Shown piece after piece: positions 1 through 6,477 of a stretch of 9,332 nt of DNA. Origin of the DNA: CBDUUP01 sp965370435 (GTDB taxonomy: Bacteria; Chloroflexota; Anaerolineae; Anaerolineales; UBA11579); assembly GCA_965370435.1 (NCBI GenBank), contig CBDUUP010000166.1, forward strand, positions 1 to 9,332. The letters are read 5' to 3'. The notes under the pieces were generated by a model that saw nothing but the letters and a program-made list of their open reading frames with translations, was not told the origin of the DNA and ran no database searches. Position numbers and translations under genes: made by a program. Numbering within the stretch: position 1 is the first letter of the stretch; each line of letters starts with the position of its first letter.

Positions 1-149
1 GTTTCAGCCAATCGAGCCAATATCTCCCTGGCGAAAAATCCATTCCTGGCAAATAAATGTATGGCTCCCCCGCGTTGAACCGCTTGAGAGACAGACAAAT
101 CAAAAGCGTTATGATATTCCAGGCTTGAGGGTCTTCGAATACTTGGCAT
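1..149 (-). CDS. Partial unknown protein, last visible gene of the glycosyltransferase operon
   Basis: This is the N-terminal part (49 codons) of a gene that runs off the left edge of the window. The reverse strand is open from an ATG at 149-147 to base 1 and begins MPSIRRPSSLEYHNAF. The start is supported by AGGTGA five bases upstream, which overlaps the stop codon of the preceding glycosyltransferase; only seven bases separate that stop from this ATG. A GTG at 155-153 is an in-frame alternative. The position makes it the fourth gene of the minus-strand glycan operon. The visible residues show no signal peptide, membrane span or motif I recognise. A sugar-modifying enzyme or a flippase would fit the context, but that is only inference. 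Confidence 0.6.
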   Translation of the reverse strand, partial: MPSIRRPSSLEYHNAFDLSVSQAVQRGGAIHLFARNGFFAREILARLAE

Positions 150-156
150 ACTCACC

Positions 157-1299
157 TCATGGCGTGGAAAGCACATCTTCATACAAGGCCATCAACCGTT
201 TTCCTGCGTGCTCCCAGGAATAATGGTCAACGATACGGTCGCGGCCCCGTTTTCCCATGATTCGGCGCAGCTCTGGATCATGAGCCAATTTTTCAATCTT
301 GCTCACCAGCGTATCAACATCCCCGTAAGACACCAAGAAGCCTTGCTCCCCGTCAATCACAACGGTCCGAATCCCATGATATTTCGAGCCGATGACGGGC
401 TTGCCCGTGGCCATGCCTTCTGCGATCACCAATCCAAAGGATTCGGCTTTGGACGGCACGGCGACAATGTCGCTGGCCGCATAGATGGGCGGCAATTCAG
501 CGCGAGGCAGTTTCCCAAGATATGTTACCCTTTCTTCAATATCTAACTCTAATGTCTGCCGCTCATAGGTAGTCCGCATATCTCCATCCCCCACGACGAG
601 CAGTTTGATATCTGGGTCGTTCAACTCTGATAATGCAGTGAGCAAATACGGGAGACCCTTGATGACGTGGGCGCTGTCCAATGAACTCACAAACAACAAG
701 ACAATGTCGCCATCGTGAAATCCATACTCCGCCCGGATTTGGCTGCCATTAATATCGGGATGAAACTCGTCTATAGCAACCCCATTGGGGATTCCGACGA
801 AGTCGTTTTTTCGTTTTTGAAAGACCTCCGCGCAGCAAATGGATCCAGCCGCATAATCTAAAGAAGTGGCGGCTATTTTTCGAGCGCGCCTTAATATCAA
901 CGGGGTGAAGAAGCGGTTATAGATAAAAAACGCAGGGCGGCGAACACCGCCGCCAATCAGGTCATTGTGGTAGGTGATCACCAAGGGTATTCTCGCGCCC
1001 AATAACTTTAACAAAACAAGCTCGGAGCCAAAAATATACGGATAGTGCAAATGGATGATGTCGAAAGTCTTTAATTTCAAAGAGAGGATTTGAGGAGTGA
1101 GAAAAGCGTTCCCGATAGAAAGCCAGCTTGGTAAATACTCGTAGAAATCCAGCGCGCTCTCGCTGGGGCGCAAATTGTATTTCGGCGCGTAAACAGTTAC
1201 CTCGCAACCCATTTTTTGCAGAATACAGGCATTGTAATAAGCAACCGTTCCAGTGCCCTCCCGAAAAGGAGGGTGGGCGACGATATGGGCGACTCTCAT
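157..1299 (-). CDS. Family 4 glycosyltransferase (GT-B fold)
   Basis: This 380-residue protein is a cytoplasmic retaining glycosyltransferase that transfers a sugar from a nucleotide donor to a growing surface glycan or glycolipid. The N-terminal Rossmann domain starts MRVAHIVAHPPFREGTG, where the glycine-rich loop usual for GT4 enzymes is seen, and has the DIIHLHYP strand at about 80-87. The linker GIPNGVAIDEF (169-179) leads into the donor-binding C-terminal domain, with VSSLD (204-208), LLVVGDGD (233-240) and the EX7E motif from E286 to E294 in AESFGLVIAEGMATGKPVI. Length and motif order are normal for the family. Its ATG overlaps the stop of the upstream GT4 gene in an ATGA arrangement, with an AGGAT ribosome-binding site inside that gene, so translation is probably coupled. 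Donor and acceptor sugars cannot be told from sequence. Confidence 0.93.
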   Translation of the reverse strand: MRVAHIVAHPPFREGTGTVAYYNACILQKMGCEVTVYAPKYNLRPSESALDFYEYLPSWLSIGNAFLTPQILSLKLKTFDIIHLHYPYIFGSELVLLKLLGARIPLVITYHNDLIGGGVRRPAFFIYNRFFTPLILRRARKIAATSLDYAAGSICCAEVFQKRKNDFVGIPNGVAIDEFHPDINGSQIRAEYGFHDGDIVLLFVSSLDSAHVIKGLPYLLTALSELNDPDIKLLVVGDGDMRTTYERQTLELDIEERVTYLGKLPRAELPPIYAASDIVAVPSKAESFGLVIAEGMATGKPVIGSKYHGIRTVVIDGEQGFLVSYGDVDTLVSKIEKLAHDPELRRIMGKRGRDRIVDHYSWEHAGKRLMALYEDVLSTP

Positions 1300-2426
1300 G
1301 ATCCTAGCAGCTCTCGATAAACGTCTTCGTATTCTGAAACCATCCTATCCCAACTAAATATCTTTTTAGGGGTTTGCTCCCAATCTCCTTGTTGGATCCG
1401 AAGGACAGCCCGGCTAATCGCTTCAGGCGATCCGGGTTTGATTAGGAGGTGTCTTCCAGAAATGACCTCAGGGATAGACCCAACATGGGTCGCCACGACG
1501 GGAATATTCAATGCACAGGCTTCAGCCGTAGTTAATCCAAACCCTTCCGTGATTGAAGGCACTACCACACAATCCGCGGAAAGGATGTAGTTGGCTATTT
1601 TCCTGCGGTCGTGGGTCGCTTCCACCAAATGTATGTGGTCGGAGACTCGCGACTCTTCGACCATATGGCGCATGCGCAAGTATTCTGCCCGAGGCTCTTC
1701 GGCGAGGACTAAAGCCAGATGCGCCTTTCCATTATCTTGCTGGATCAGCTCTGCGGCCCGAATCAGATATTCAACGCCTTTGGTGATTCCTGGGCGGCCA
1801 AAATAAAGATAAACAAAATCATCAGCAGCGATTTTGTGGGTCTTCCTCATTTGCCCATTAGAGGACAAATTTTCTTTTATATAAAGATCATCAACACCGG
1901 GGTATATGACCGAGGTTTTTGAGGCTTTTACCCCAACCGCTTCGGTATCTCGTTGGGTGGCTTCCGATATTGAAGCGTGCCAATCATAAGGCAGCTTCAC
2001 CACAAATCTCTCAACTGCTTTGTATATTCGGGCGACTAAACTATTTTTCTCAACATCTTTCCATCTATTCCCGATAACTTCAAGGGAAGTGTAAACAATG
2101 GGACGCCGGGTCAGCTTTGCGGCCAGGAACGCGGCCGGCGCAGCGGTATATGGAGTCGTGTGGATTATGTCAAAGCTGCGAGAATTTTTTAGCATCTTCA
2201 AGATTCCAAGAACCCCAAAGAAAATGCGGTCTGCAAACGCCGGAACCTTTACCCGCTCGATCTCTACGCCATTCAAGATTTCGGAATAATCCGTATCTTT
2301 CAAATGGGTGGTAACAACTTTTACGCTATGTCCTCTTGAAGCTAGCTTTTCGGCAAGCTGTTTAAATATATATTCCGCGCCCCCAATGTAGGGGTGATAA
2401 TATTCAATTACAAATAGTATTCGCAT
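1296..2426 (-). CDS. Family 4 glycosyltransferase (GT-B fold)
   Basis: This 376-residue protein is a second GT4-type retaining glycosyltransferase, acting in the cytoplasm on an unknown glycan acceptor. The N terminus MRILFVIEYYHPYIGGAEY carries the classic GGAE loop of this family (residues 15-18). DIIHTTPYTAAPAAFLA (86-102) is the usual acceptor-domain segment. IYPGVDD (174-180) marks the interdomain linker, FGRPGITKGVEYLI (209-222) is the donor-phosphate region, and E294-E302 in TEGFGLTTAEA is the EX7E motif. It is collinear with family members and shows no truncation. It lies 33 bases downstream of the GT2 gene and overlaps the next GT4 gene by four bases, so the three are almost certainly one transcript. 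It shares only family motifs with its neighbour and does not look like a recent duplicate. Confidence 0.93.
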   Translation of the reverse strand: MRILFVIEYYHPYIGGAEYIFKQLAEKLASRGHSVKVVTTHLKDTDYSEILNGVEIERVKVPAFADRIFFGVLGILKMLKNSRSFDIIHTTPYTAAPAAFLAAKLTRRPIVYTSLEVIGNRWKDVEKNSLVARIYKAVERFVVKLPYDWHASISEATQRDTEAVGVKASKTSVIYPGVDDLYIKENLSSNGQMRKTHKIAADDFVYLYFGRPGITKGVEYLIRAAELIQQDNGKAHLALVLAEEPRAEYLRMRHMVEESRVSDHIHLVEATHDRRKIANYILSADCVVVPSITEGFGLTTAEACALNIPVVATHVGSIPEVISGRHLLIKPGSPEAISRAVLRIQQGDWEQTPKKIFSWDRMVSEYEDVYRELLGS

Positions 2427-2459
2427 GAGTTCTTGAAACTATGAAGATTTCTGTTGGGT

Positions 2460-3428
2460 TCACTTGCCAGTTTTGCGGTCATGTAACAACTCGGTGAGTA
2501 AACCGCGCACTGAGTGAAGGATTATGCCGGTCGCCAGAAACAGGCTGCCCACAATTGAAAAAAGCACGCTGATCATCGCATACCCAACAGCCAGCGTTTC
2601 GGCCCTGCGGTAAATGTCAACCACCCATGCGCCCCATCCTACTCCAGTCACCATGAGAAGAAAGCCCGGCAAGCCAAAGAATAGCAGGGGCCGATATTGG
2701 CCCACCAGCCGCAGCACCCCATTTAGCACAATAAGACCATGCTGGATCACGGAACGTTTAGGTTTGTCTTGATAAAATATCGTTATAGGAACCTCAACCA
2801 TCCGCAAGCTATGCTCTCGAACCAAGAACTGCATCTCCGACTCTACCGAAAAGCCCTCTGAACGGAAATTTAGCACCTCCAGGGCGCGGGGGGAAAAAGC
2901 TCTAAATCCACTTTGAGAGTCAGTAGTTTTTGTACGGGACGCCAGGTTGGTCAGTATATTAAAAACTTTGTGACCCCAAACTCTGTGCCTGGGCACCTTG
3001 CTCCAATTCTGCAAATATCGGGAGCCAACCACGATGTCGGCCTGGCCTTGAATAATAGGCGCAATAACGAAAGGCAGTTCCATGGATACATGCTGCCCGT
3101 CGCCATCAAAGGTGACGACGACGTCCGGCGAGTGTTCTAAGGCCTTAGAAAAGCCCGCATTCAAGGCGATTCCTTTTCCACGGTTATTAGGAAGCCGGAC
3201 AACCACCGCGCCAGCGGCTCGGGCAATTGGGCCGGTCTCATCGGTGGAGCCGTCGTCCACAACGATGACGACGTCGGCAAATTTTTGCACATTTAGAACC
3301 ACGCTGCCAATGAAACGCGCTTCATTGTAAGCCGGGATCACAACGATGACGTTAAAATCGATCTCAAAATCAGCTTGAGTCTGCCCCGACAATTCTTTTA
3401 CTGGCGAGGAATAAGAATAAACGCTCAT
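2460..3428 (-). CDS. Family 2 glycosyltransferase, polyprenol-phosphate sugar synthase-like, with two C-terminal membrane segments
   Basis: This 322-residue enzyme most likely moves a hexose from a nucleotide sugar to polyprenyl phosphate at the inner face of the membrane, giving the lipid-linked sugars used by GT-C enzymes. The GT-A domain is complete: VIPAYNEARFIGSVV (30-44), VVDDGSTDET (56-65) with the nucleotide-binding aspartates, NNRGKGIALNAGF (81-93) and the metal-binding DGDGQH motif (108-113). QSGFRAFSPRALEVL (172-186) is typical of the dolichol-phosphate-mannose-synthase-like group. Two hydrophobic segments, about 247-271 and 283-305, anchor the C terminus. The start follows AAGGA by seven bases. 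It is the first gene of the minus-strand operon, transcribed from the inverted-repeat region. The exact sugar is unknown, and a role in lipid glycosylation rather than carrier loading remains possible. Confidence 0.92.
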   Translation of the reverse strand: MSVYSYSSPVKELSGQTQADFEIDFNVIVVIPAYNEARFIGSVVLNVQKFADVVIVVDDGSTDETGPIARAAGAVVVRLPNNRGKGIALNAGFSKALEHSPDVVVTFDGDGQHVSMELPFVIAPIIQGQADIVVGSRYLQNWSKVPRHRVWGHKVFNILTNLASRTKTTDSQSGFRAFSPRALEVLNFRSEGFSVESEMQFLVREHSLRMVEVPITIFYQDKPKRSVIQHGLIVLNGVLRLVGQYRPLLFFGLPGFLLMVTGVGWGAWVVDIYRRAETLAVGYAMISVLFSIVGSLFLATGIILHSVRGLLTELLHDRKTGK

Positions 3429-3472
3429 AATACTATCCTTTGGGAATCAAACTTTTATCGTTGTTTATATAA

Positions 3473-3523
3473 GCAAATGCGCATATGAAAGTTGAAATAA
3501 AAATCTACCAAGTGCGCATTTGC
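3473..3523. repeat. Perfect 11-bp inverted repeat with 29-nt spacer
   Basis: GCAAATGCGCA (3473-3483) is matched exactly by its reverse complement TGCGCATTTGC (3513-3523). The arms also carry TGCGCAT as a direct repeat, because the left arm sits in the palindrome ATGCGCAT (3477-3484). The element lies 45 bases upstream of the GT2 start codon. The arms are 40 bp apart start to start, close to four helical turns, which suits a paired protein-binding site. Read as RNA it would be an 11-bp stem with a large loop in the leader of the operon. No T-tract follows on either strand, so it is not a terminator. Confidence 0.8.
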
Positions 3524-3526
3524 AGA

Positions 3527-3579
3527 GTGATTGACGGTAATCGCGTTGATTTTATCTTAACCTTCAAACCGTCAATCAC
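3527..3579. repeat. Perfect 12-bp inverted repeat with 29-nt spacer
   Basis: GTGATTGACGGT (3527-3538) is matched exactly by ACCGTCAATCAC (3568-3579). It begins three bases after the preceding inverted repeat and has the same 29-nt spacer, although the arm sequences are unrelated. Each arm contains TTGACG pointing inward, a -35-like hexamer. On the plus strand it is followed after 16 bases by TATCTT (3553-3558); on the minus strand it is followed after 15 bases by TAAAAT (plus positions 3549-3554). The repeat could therefore overlap a promoter of the glycosyltransferase operon and act as its operator, or form a leader stem if transcription starts further upstream. Confidence 0.8.
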
Positions 3580-3622
3580 CTAATACTATTTTATACTACG
3601 AATTTCGAAAAGTATTCAGTAT

Positions 3623-3628
3623 AGGAGG
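3623..3628 (+). promoter_or_regulatory. Perfect Shine-Dalgarno sequence AGGAGG
   Basis: AGGAGG is an exact match to the ribosome-binding consensus, stronger than that of any confirmed gene here. ATG codons follow at 3629 (no gap), 3636 (seven-base gap, opening a frame of only ten codons that ends at 3668) and 3641 (twelve-base gap, opening a 43-codon frame). A -10-like TATACT lies upstream at 3592-3597 but without a convincing -35. It suggests a small translated product or leader peptide in this intergenic region. Confidence 0.4.
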
Positions 3629-3640
3629 ATGTTAAATGCG

Positions 3641-3772
3641 ATGCAGGACTATGAACAGAATTACCTGAAAATCGCATACAATGGACATAGTGCAAGACCT
3701 GTGCCTCAGAAAAGAGAGCAAATCCAGCTTTCATTTCTGTTACTTCCAGAAAACATTGTGTTTACATCGTAA
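3641..3772 (+). CDS. Possible small protein (43 aa), unrecognised
   Basis: An uninterrupted plus-strand frame runs from ATG 3641 to TAA 3770-3772, beginning MQDYEQNYLKIAYNGH and ending LLLPENIVFTS. An in-frame ATG at 3629 would add four residues but would touch the Shine-Dalgarno sequence. The AGGAGG at 3623-3628 is the main argument for translation; its spacing to 3641 (12 bases) is longer than ideal. The peptide has no signal sequence, membrane span or motif I recognise, and third codon positions are not GC-biased as they are in the long genes nearby. It could be a real small protein, a decayed gene remnant or chance. It is annotated as a candidate only. Confidence 0.25.
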   Translation: MQDYEQNYLKIAYNGHSARPVPQKREQIQLSFLLLPENIVFTS

Positions 3773-3775
3773 AGT

Positions 3776-3781
3776 TATAAT
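3776..3781 (+). promoter_or_regulatory. Candidate -10 box for the membrane amidase gene
   Basis: A perfect TATAAT lies 51 bases before the ATG at 3833, at the right distance for a short leader. The -35 side is weak: TTGTGT (3756-3761) would leave only a 14-base spacer. The box may therefore need an activator, or it may be a chance match in AT-rich DNA. Confidence 0.4.
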
Positions 3782-3832
3782 CTCAGTAACCGAAACCTCT
3801 GAGCCAATCAATATATCTGCGAAAGGGTTCTT

Positions 3833-6310
3833 ATGATCTCTACTTTCATCCGCCAAAATTCCAAGTATCGTATGGGGTTATTTAGTCTAGCGGCCTTGAT
3901 GGTTGTCCTCGTAATCGGGTGGGTCTTGCGCGCTCAAGCAACCTTGAGTACCGAATTGATTCCGGGCATCAATGGCGCATACTATCCCGTGCAAGCGCGC
4001 GCCATCTTGACCACAGGGACTCTCGGCCTCCCTGATTTCCCGCTGCTCTTTTATCTGGAAGCTGGGATCGCTGGCGTGTTCTCGCTTTTCGCGCCTCTTG
4101 AAGAGGCGATCATGGCCACCGTGCGTTGGACGGATACGCTGTTCCCGGTTTTACTAGCGTTGCCTATCTTTCTTTTCGCCCACGCGTTTTCTCGCCAAGA
4201 TGAAGAATCCTCCCGCTTCACGCCAATTCTTGCCACGCTTCTAGTGGGCTTGATCGCGGTTGGCAATACCAGCCTGCTTCGCATGGCCGGGGATTTCCAC
4301 AAAAATGCCGCCGGTCTACCCCTCAGTTTGATGTTCGTATACTTCCTTTACCAATCGCTCCGCCATCATCGCCGCCGTGATTATGTCCTGGCGGGACTAT
4401 TCTTCGTCCTCACCTGCCTCACCCATCTAGGAGTCGCCGCCCTCACCCTGACCATTACGACTTTGATCGCTCTGATAAGTTTGTTCAACCTTCCCAATCG
4501 CAAGCGGGCAGTCAAGATAATGATTGGCCTGGTTGTGATATTGGCGCTGACCTTTGCGATAGTTTACATATATGATCCCGTTCGAATAAGCCGGATATTG
4601 GGTGTAGTGCTCAATCCCAGCGAACTCTTTGCCAACTCCCCACTCAGCCAATTTCTCCAGGGACAGAAATCTCCGGGAGGAGTCTCTATCCCCAATCTTA
4701 ATGAATTGTTGATGGGTAATGGCCTGGGTATCTTGGGAATAATTATTCTCATTTTCAAGCGTAAATCACTTCATCCGGCGGAGCGGGTTGTGTTGTGGGC
4801 GACCAGCCTCACTTCGTTGTTCTTCTCCTCTCCTCTCATTGGAGGCCAATGGGCGGGGCGGTTGAGTCTGATGGCATTTGTCCCCGGACTCGTCCCGCTA
4901 GTCTATCTCACTGCCCGGTGGAAATGGGGCTGGGCGGTCGTTTGGCCCTTGACGGTTATGGTCTTCTCTGCTTCTTTGGGTACTGTATCTCATATGAAAA
5001 GAGAGGTAATATCCGTAGAGGGTTATGAGGAACTAATATCTTTCAAGGATGAATTACCGGAAGGCGAGACCCTTATTGTGGCTGTGCACGGGTTGGAATG
5101 GTGGGTGGCCTGGACGATGGAAACCGACATTTCCAATCGCTTTGAATTGGCGATTGAGAACTGGGAGGAGTATGACTACATCTACATCATCGAAGAAAAT
5201 AACTCCGGGACTTTAGACGGAAATAGACCGGCTCAGCCTCCCGGAGGAGGGAATCCCCCGCCCCCAGGAACCGGCCCAGGTTCACCCACTTCCCGATTCG
5301 GACAGATGACCTTTGGCATAGGGGTCAAATCCGCAAACCTGGAACTCGCCATTGAAGGCCAGTATTTCACACTCCATCGCGTGACCAGCAGACCTATTTT
5401 ACTTCAAGGCAGCGGCCCGCCCGACCTGGAAGGCACACCGGAATTCATCTCGGATGAGAAAATCACCGTTGACGGCGCCACTGTATACATTGATGAAGAC
5501 ACCGTTATCTCCCGCGATGGAGAAATGATCGCTCTCGGCGACTTAGACGAATCCGTACTCGTATGGGGAACCTGGGGATTATTGGGCAACACCCTCACGG
5601 CTGACTATATCCTGGCAGGCCGCCCACAGTTGGCAGGTCCTCAGCAAGGAAATCAACCCGGGGGGCAGCCTCCTCCTGGGCAGCCAACGGGGGATACGCC
5701 TCCAGAATCGGTGAAGTTTGGCCCGTTAACTATGGTCACCCGGGCCGGCTGGGGCGCGAAGCCGCCCAATCCCAACGCCAGAGCGGAAGGCGGACAATTC
5801 GATCCCCAGACCAACCCAGCGGGTGTTTTCAGATACCCAGAACCTTTGAGAGATTGGCTCAACACCATCGTCGTCCACCATTCAGCGCTAGACCCCAGCC
5901 AGGGGCCGCTAGAGATACAGCGGCTGCACATGGAGCAGCGAGGCTACACCGATATCGCCTACCACTTTCTCATCGGCCCAGACGGCGCACTGTACGAAGG
6001 CCGTCCCATCAATGTTCGCGGCGCCCATGTGGAGGGCTTCAACACCGGCACGATTGGGGTTGTGCTGTTAGGGAATATGGAAATCATCGAACCTTCAACG
6101 GAACAACTCGCCACCCTTGAGATCCTCATTGATGTTCTTCGCAACCGCTTCGGCATCACCCACTTAGCCGGACATCATGATTTCAATCCTGACACTACCG
6201 AGTGTCCCGGAGAAAATCTGCACAAACTTTTGCCCGCCATGACTGAAAAGCATGGTCTCACCTTCGGTACGGAAGGATACATCCCCCCACCGTGGATTGG
6301 AAAGCCGTAA
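3833..6310 (+). CDS. GT-C-like polytopic membrane protein fused to an exported PGRP/N-acetylmuramoyl-L-alanine amidase domain
   Basis: This 825-residue protein has three parts. Residues 1-385 hold about 11 membrane spans (14-34, 101-119, 129-146, 159-176, 184-200, 201-219, 227-247, 293-308, 317-337, 343-361, 365-385). A long first outer loop, with NGAYYPVQARAIL (48-60) and PDFPLLFYLEAG (67-78), resembles GT-C glycosyltransferases of the ArnT/PMT type. Basic loops at 177-183, 222-228, 309-318 and 361-364 lie inside, so the C terminus is outside. Residues 390-630 are soluble, with two proline-rich linkers (464-487, 602-627) flanking a DUF5666-like segment (531-596). Residues 633-815 form an Amidase_2/PGRP domain with RAGWGA, VVHHSA (zinc H682), YHFLIGPDG (Y710) and GHHDFNPDTTECPG (zinc H782, C791). 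All ligands are present, so amide-bond cleavage in peptidoglycan is likely. The membrane part's enzymatic role is inference. The start follows AAAGGG by five bases. Confidence 0.88.
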   Translation: MISTFIRQNSKYRMGLFSLAALMVVLVIGWVLRAQATLSTELIPGINGAYYPVQARAILTTGTLGLPDFPLLFYLEAGIAGVFSLFAPLEEAIMATVRWTDTLFPVLLALPIFLFAHAFSRQDEESSRFTPILATLLVGLIAVGNTSLLRMAGDFHKNAAGLPLSLMFVYFLYQSLRHHRRRDYVLAGLFFVLTCLTHLGVAALTLTITTLIALISLFNLPNRKRAVKIMIGLVVILALTFAIVYIYDPVRISRILGVVLNPSELFANSPLSQFLQGQKSPGGVSIPNLNELLMGNGLGILGIIILIFKRKSLHPAERVVLWATSLTSLFFSSPLIGGQWAGRLSLMAFVPGLVPLVYLTARWKWGWAVVWPLTVMVFSASLGTVSHMKREVISVEGYEELISFKDELPEGETLIVAVHGLEWWVAWTMETDISNRFELAIENWEEYDYIYIIEENNSGTLDGNRPAQPPGGGNPPPPGTGPGSPTSRFGQMTFGIGVKSANLELAIEGQYFTLHRVTSRPILLQGSGPPDLEGTPEFISDEKITVDGATVYIDEDTVISRDGEMIALGDLDESVLVWGTWGLLGNTLTADYILAGRPQLAGPQQGNQPGGQPPPGQPTGDTPPESVKFGPLTMVTRAGWGAKPPNPNARAEGGQFDPQTNPAGVFRYPEPLRDWLNTIVVHHSALDPSQGPLEIQRLHMEQRGYTDIAYHFLIGPDGALYEGRPINVRGAHVEGFNTGTIGVVLLGNMEIIEPSTEQLATLEILIDVLRNRFGITHLAGHHDFNPDTTECPGENLHKLLPAMTEKHGLTFGTEGYIPPPWIGKP

Positions 6311-6398
6311 TCAGTGGGCAGGCTTTCGCCTGGTTGACATTAGGGGACGCATGACGAAAAGAAAAATTATCCTCATCATAAAGAAATATTAATTCCCC

Positions 6399-6426
6399 TT
6401 GCCATTTGAGTAAGATAGGCTATACT
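6399..6426 (+). promoter_or_regulatory. Promoter of the ALDH7 gene
   Basis: TTGCCA (6399-6404) and TATACT (6421-6426) each match the sigma-70 consensus at five of six positions and are separated by 16 bases. Transcription would start at about 6433, 45 bases before the ATG. A second -10-like TATAAT (6439-6444) sits inside the downstream palindrome but has no good -35 partner. Confidence 0.6.
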
Positions 6427-6432
6427 TACTTT

Positions 6433-6453
6433 ATCGGATATAATATATCCGAT
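6433..6453. promoter_or_regulatory. 21-bp perfect palindrome, likely repressor operator
   Basis: The left arm ATCGGATATA (6433-6442) and right arm TATATCCGAT (6444-6453) are exact reverse complements around a single central A. The element begins at the predicted transcription start of the dehydrogenase gene and ends ten bases before its AGGAGA ribosome-binding site. This is where a dimeric repressor would block transcription. Size and symmetry fit many one-component regulator families (for example TetR, GntR or LacI types), but none can be chosen. No regulator gene is visible in the window. Confidence 0.6.
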
Positions 6454-6477
6454 TATGCGAATTAGGAGATAAATTTG

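Larger units (their letters stand above)
3429..3832. other. Divergent intergenic region (404 bp)
   Basis: This AT-rich stretch separates the minus-strand glycosyltransferase operon from the plus-strand membrane amidase gene and must hold the promoters of both. Going rightwards it contains the GT2 ribosome-binding site, two back-to-back inverted repeats, -10-like boxes readable on both strands around 3588-3597, a perfect AGGAGG with a possible small ORF, a TATAAT box, and the AAAGGG ribosome-binding site (3822-3827) five bases before the ATG at 3833. I see no tRNA and no terminator with a T-tract. Confidence 0.8.
6311..6474. other. Intergenic region with the dehydrogenase promoter and operator
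   Basis: This 164-bp gap contains a weak 5-bp stem (CAGGC TTTC GCCTG, 6319-6332) just after the amidase gene, with no T-tract and so no convincing terminator. It is followed by an A-rich stretch, then the promoter, palindrome and ribosome-binding site of the dehydrogenase gene. Confidence 0.7.

Noticed and set aside
208..546. A 112-codon open frame on the plus strand
   Set aside because: It lies wholly antisense to the GT4 gene's conserved C-terminal domain, has no ribosome-binding site and shows no recognisable motif; it is a frame shadow.
157..2426. The two GT4 genes as a recent tandem duplication
   Set aside because: Apart from the family motifs (EX7E, PNG/PGV linker) the two proteins differ throughout, so any common origin is old.
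3473..3579. CRISPR-like array because of the equal 29-nt spacers
   Set aside because: The repeated arms are inverted, not direct, the two units differ in sequence, and no cas gene is present.
6319..6332. Stem-loop CAGGC-TTTC-GCCTG after the amidase gene as a terminator
   Set aside because: The stem has only five pairs and no T-tract follows, so it does not meet the usual form of an intrinsic terminator.
6334..6339. Perfect TTGACA as a -35 element for the dehydrogenase
   Set aside because: No -10-like hexamer lies 15-19 bases downstream; the TTGCCA/TATACT pair further on is a better promoter.
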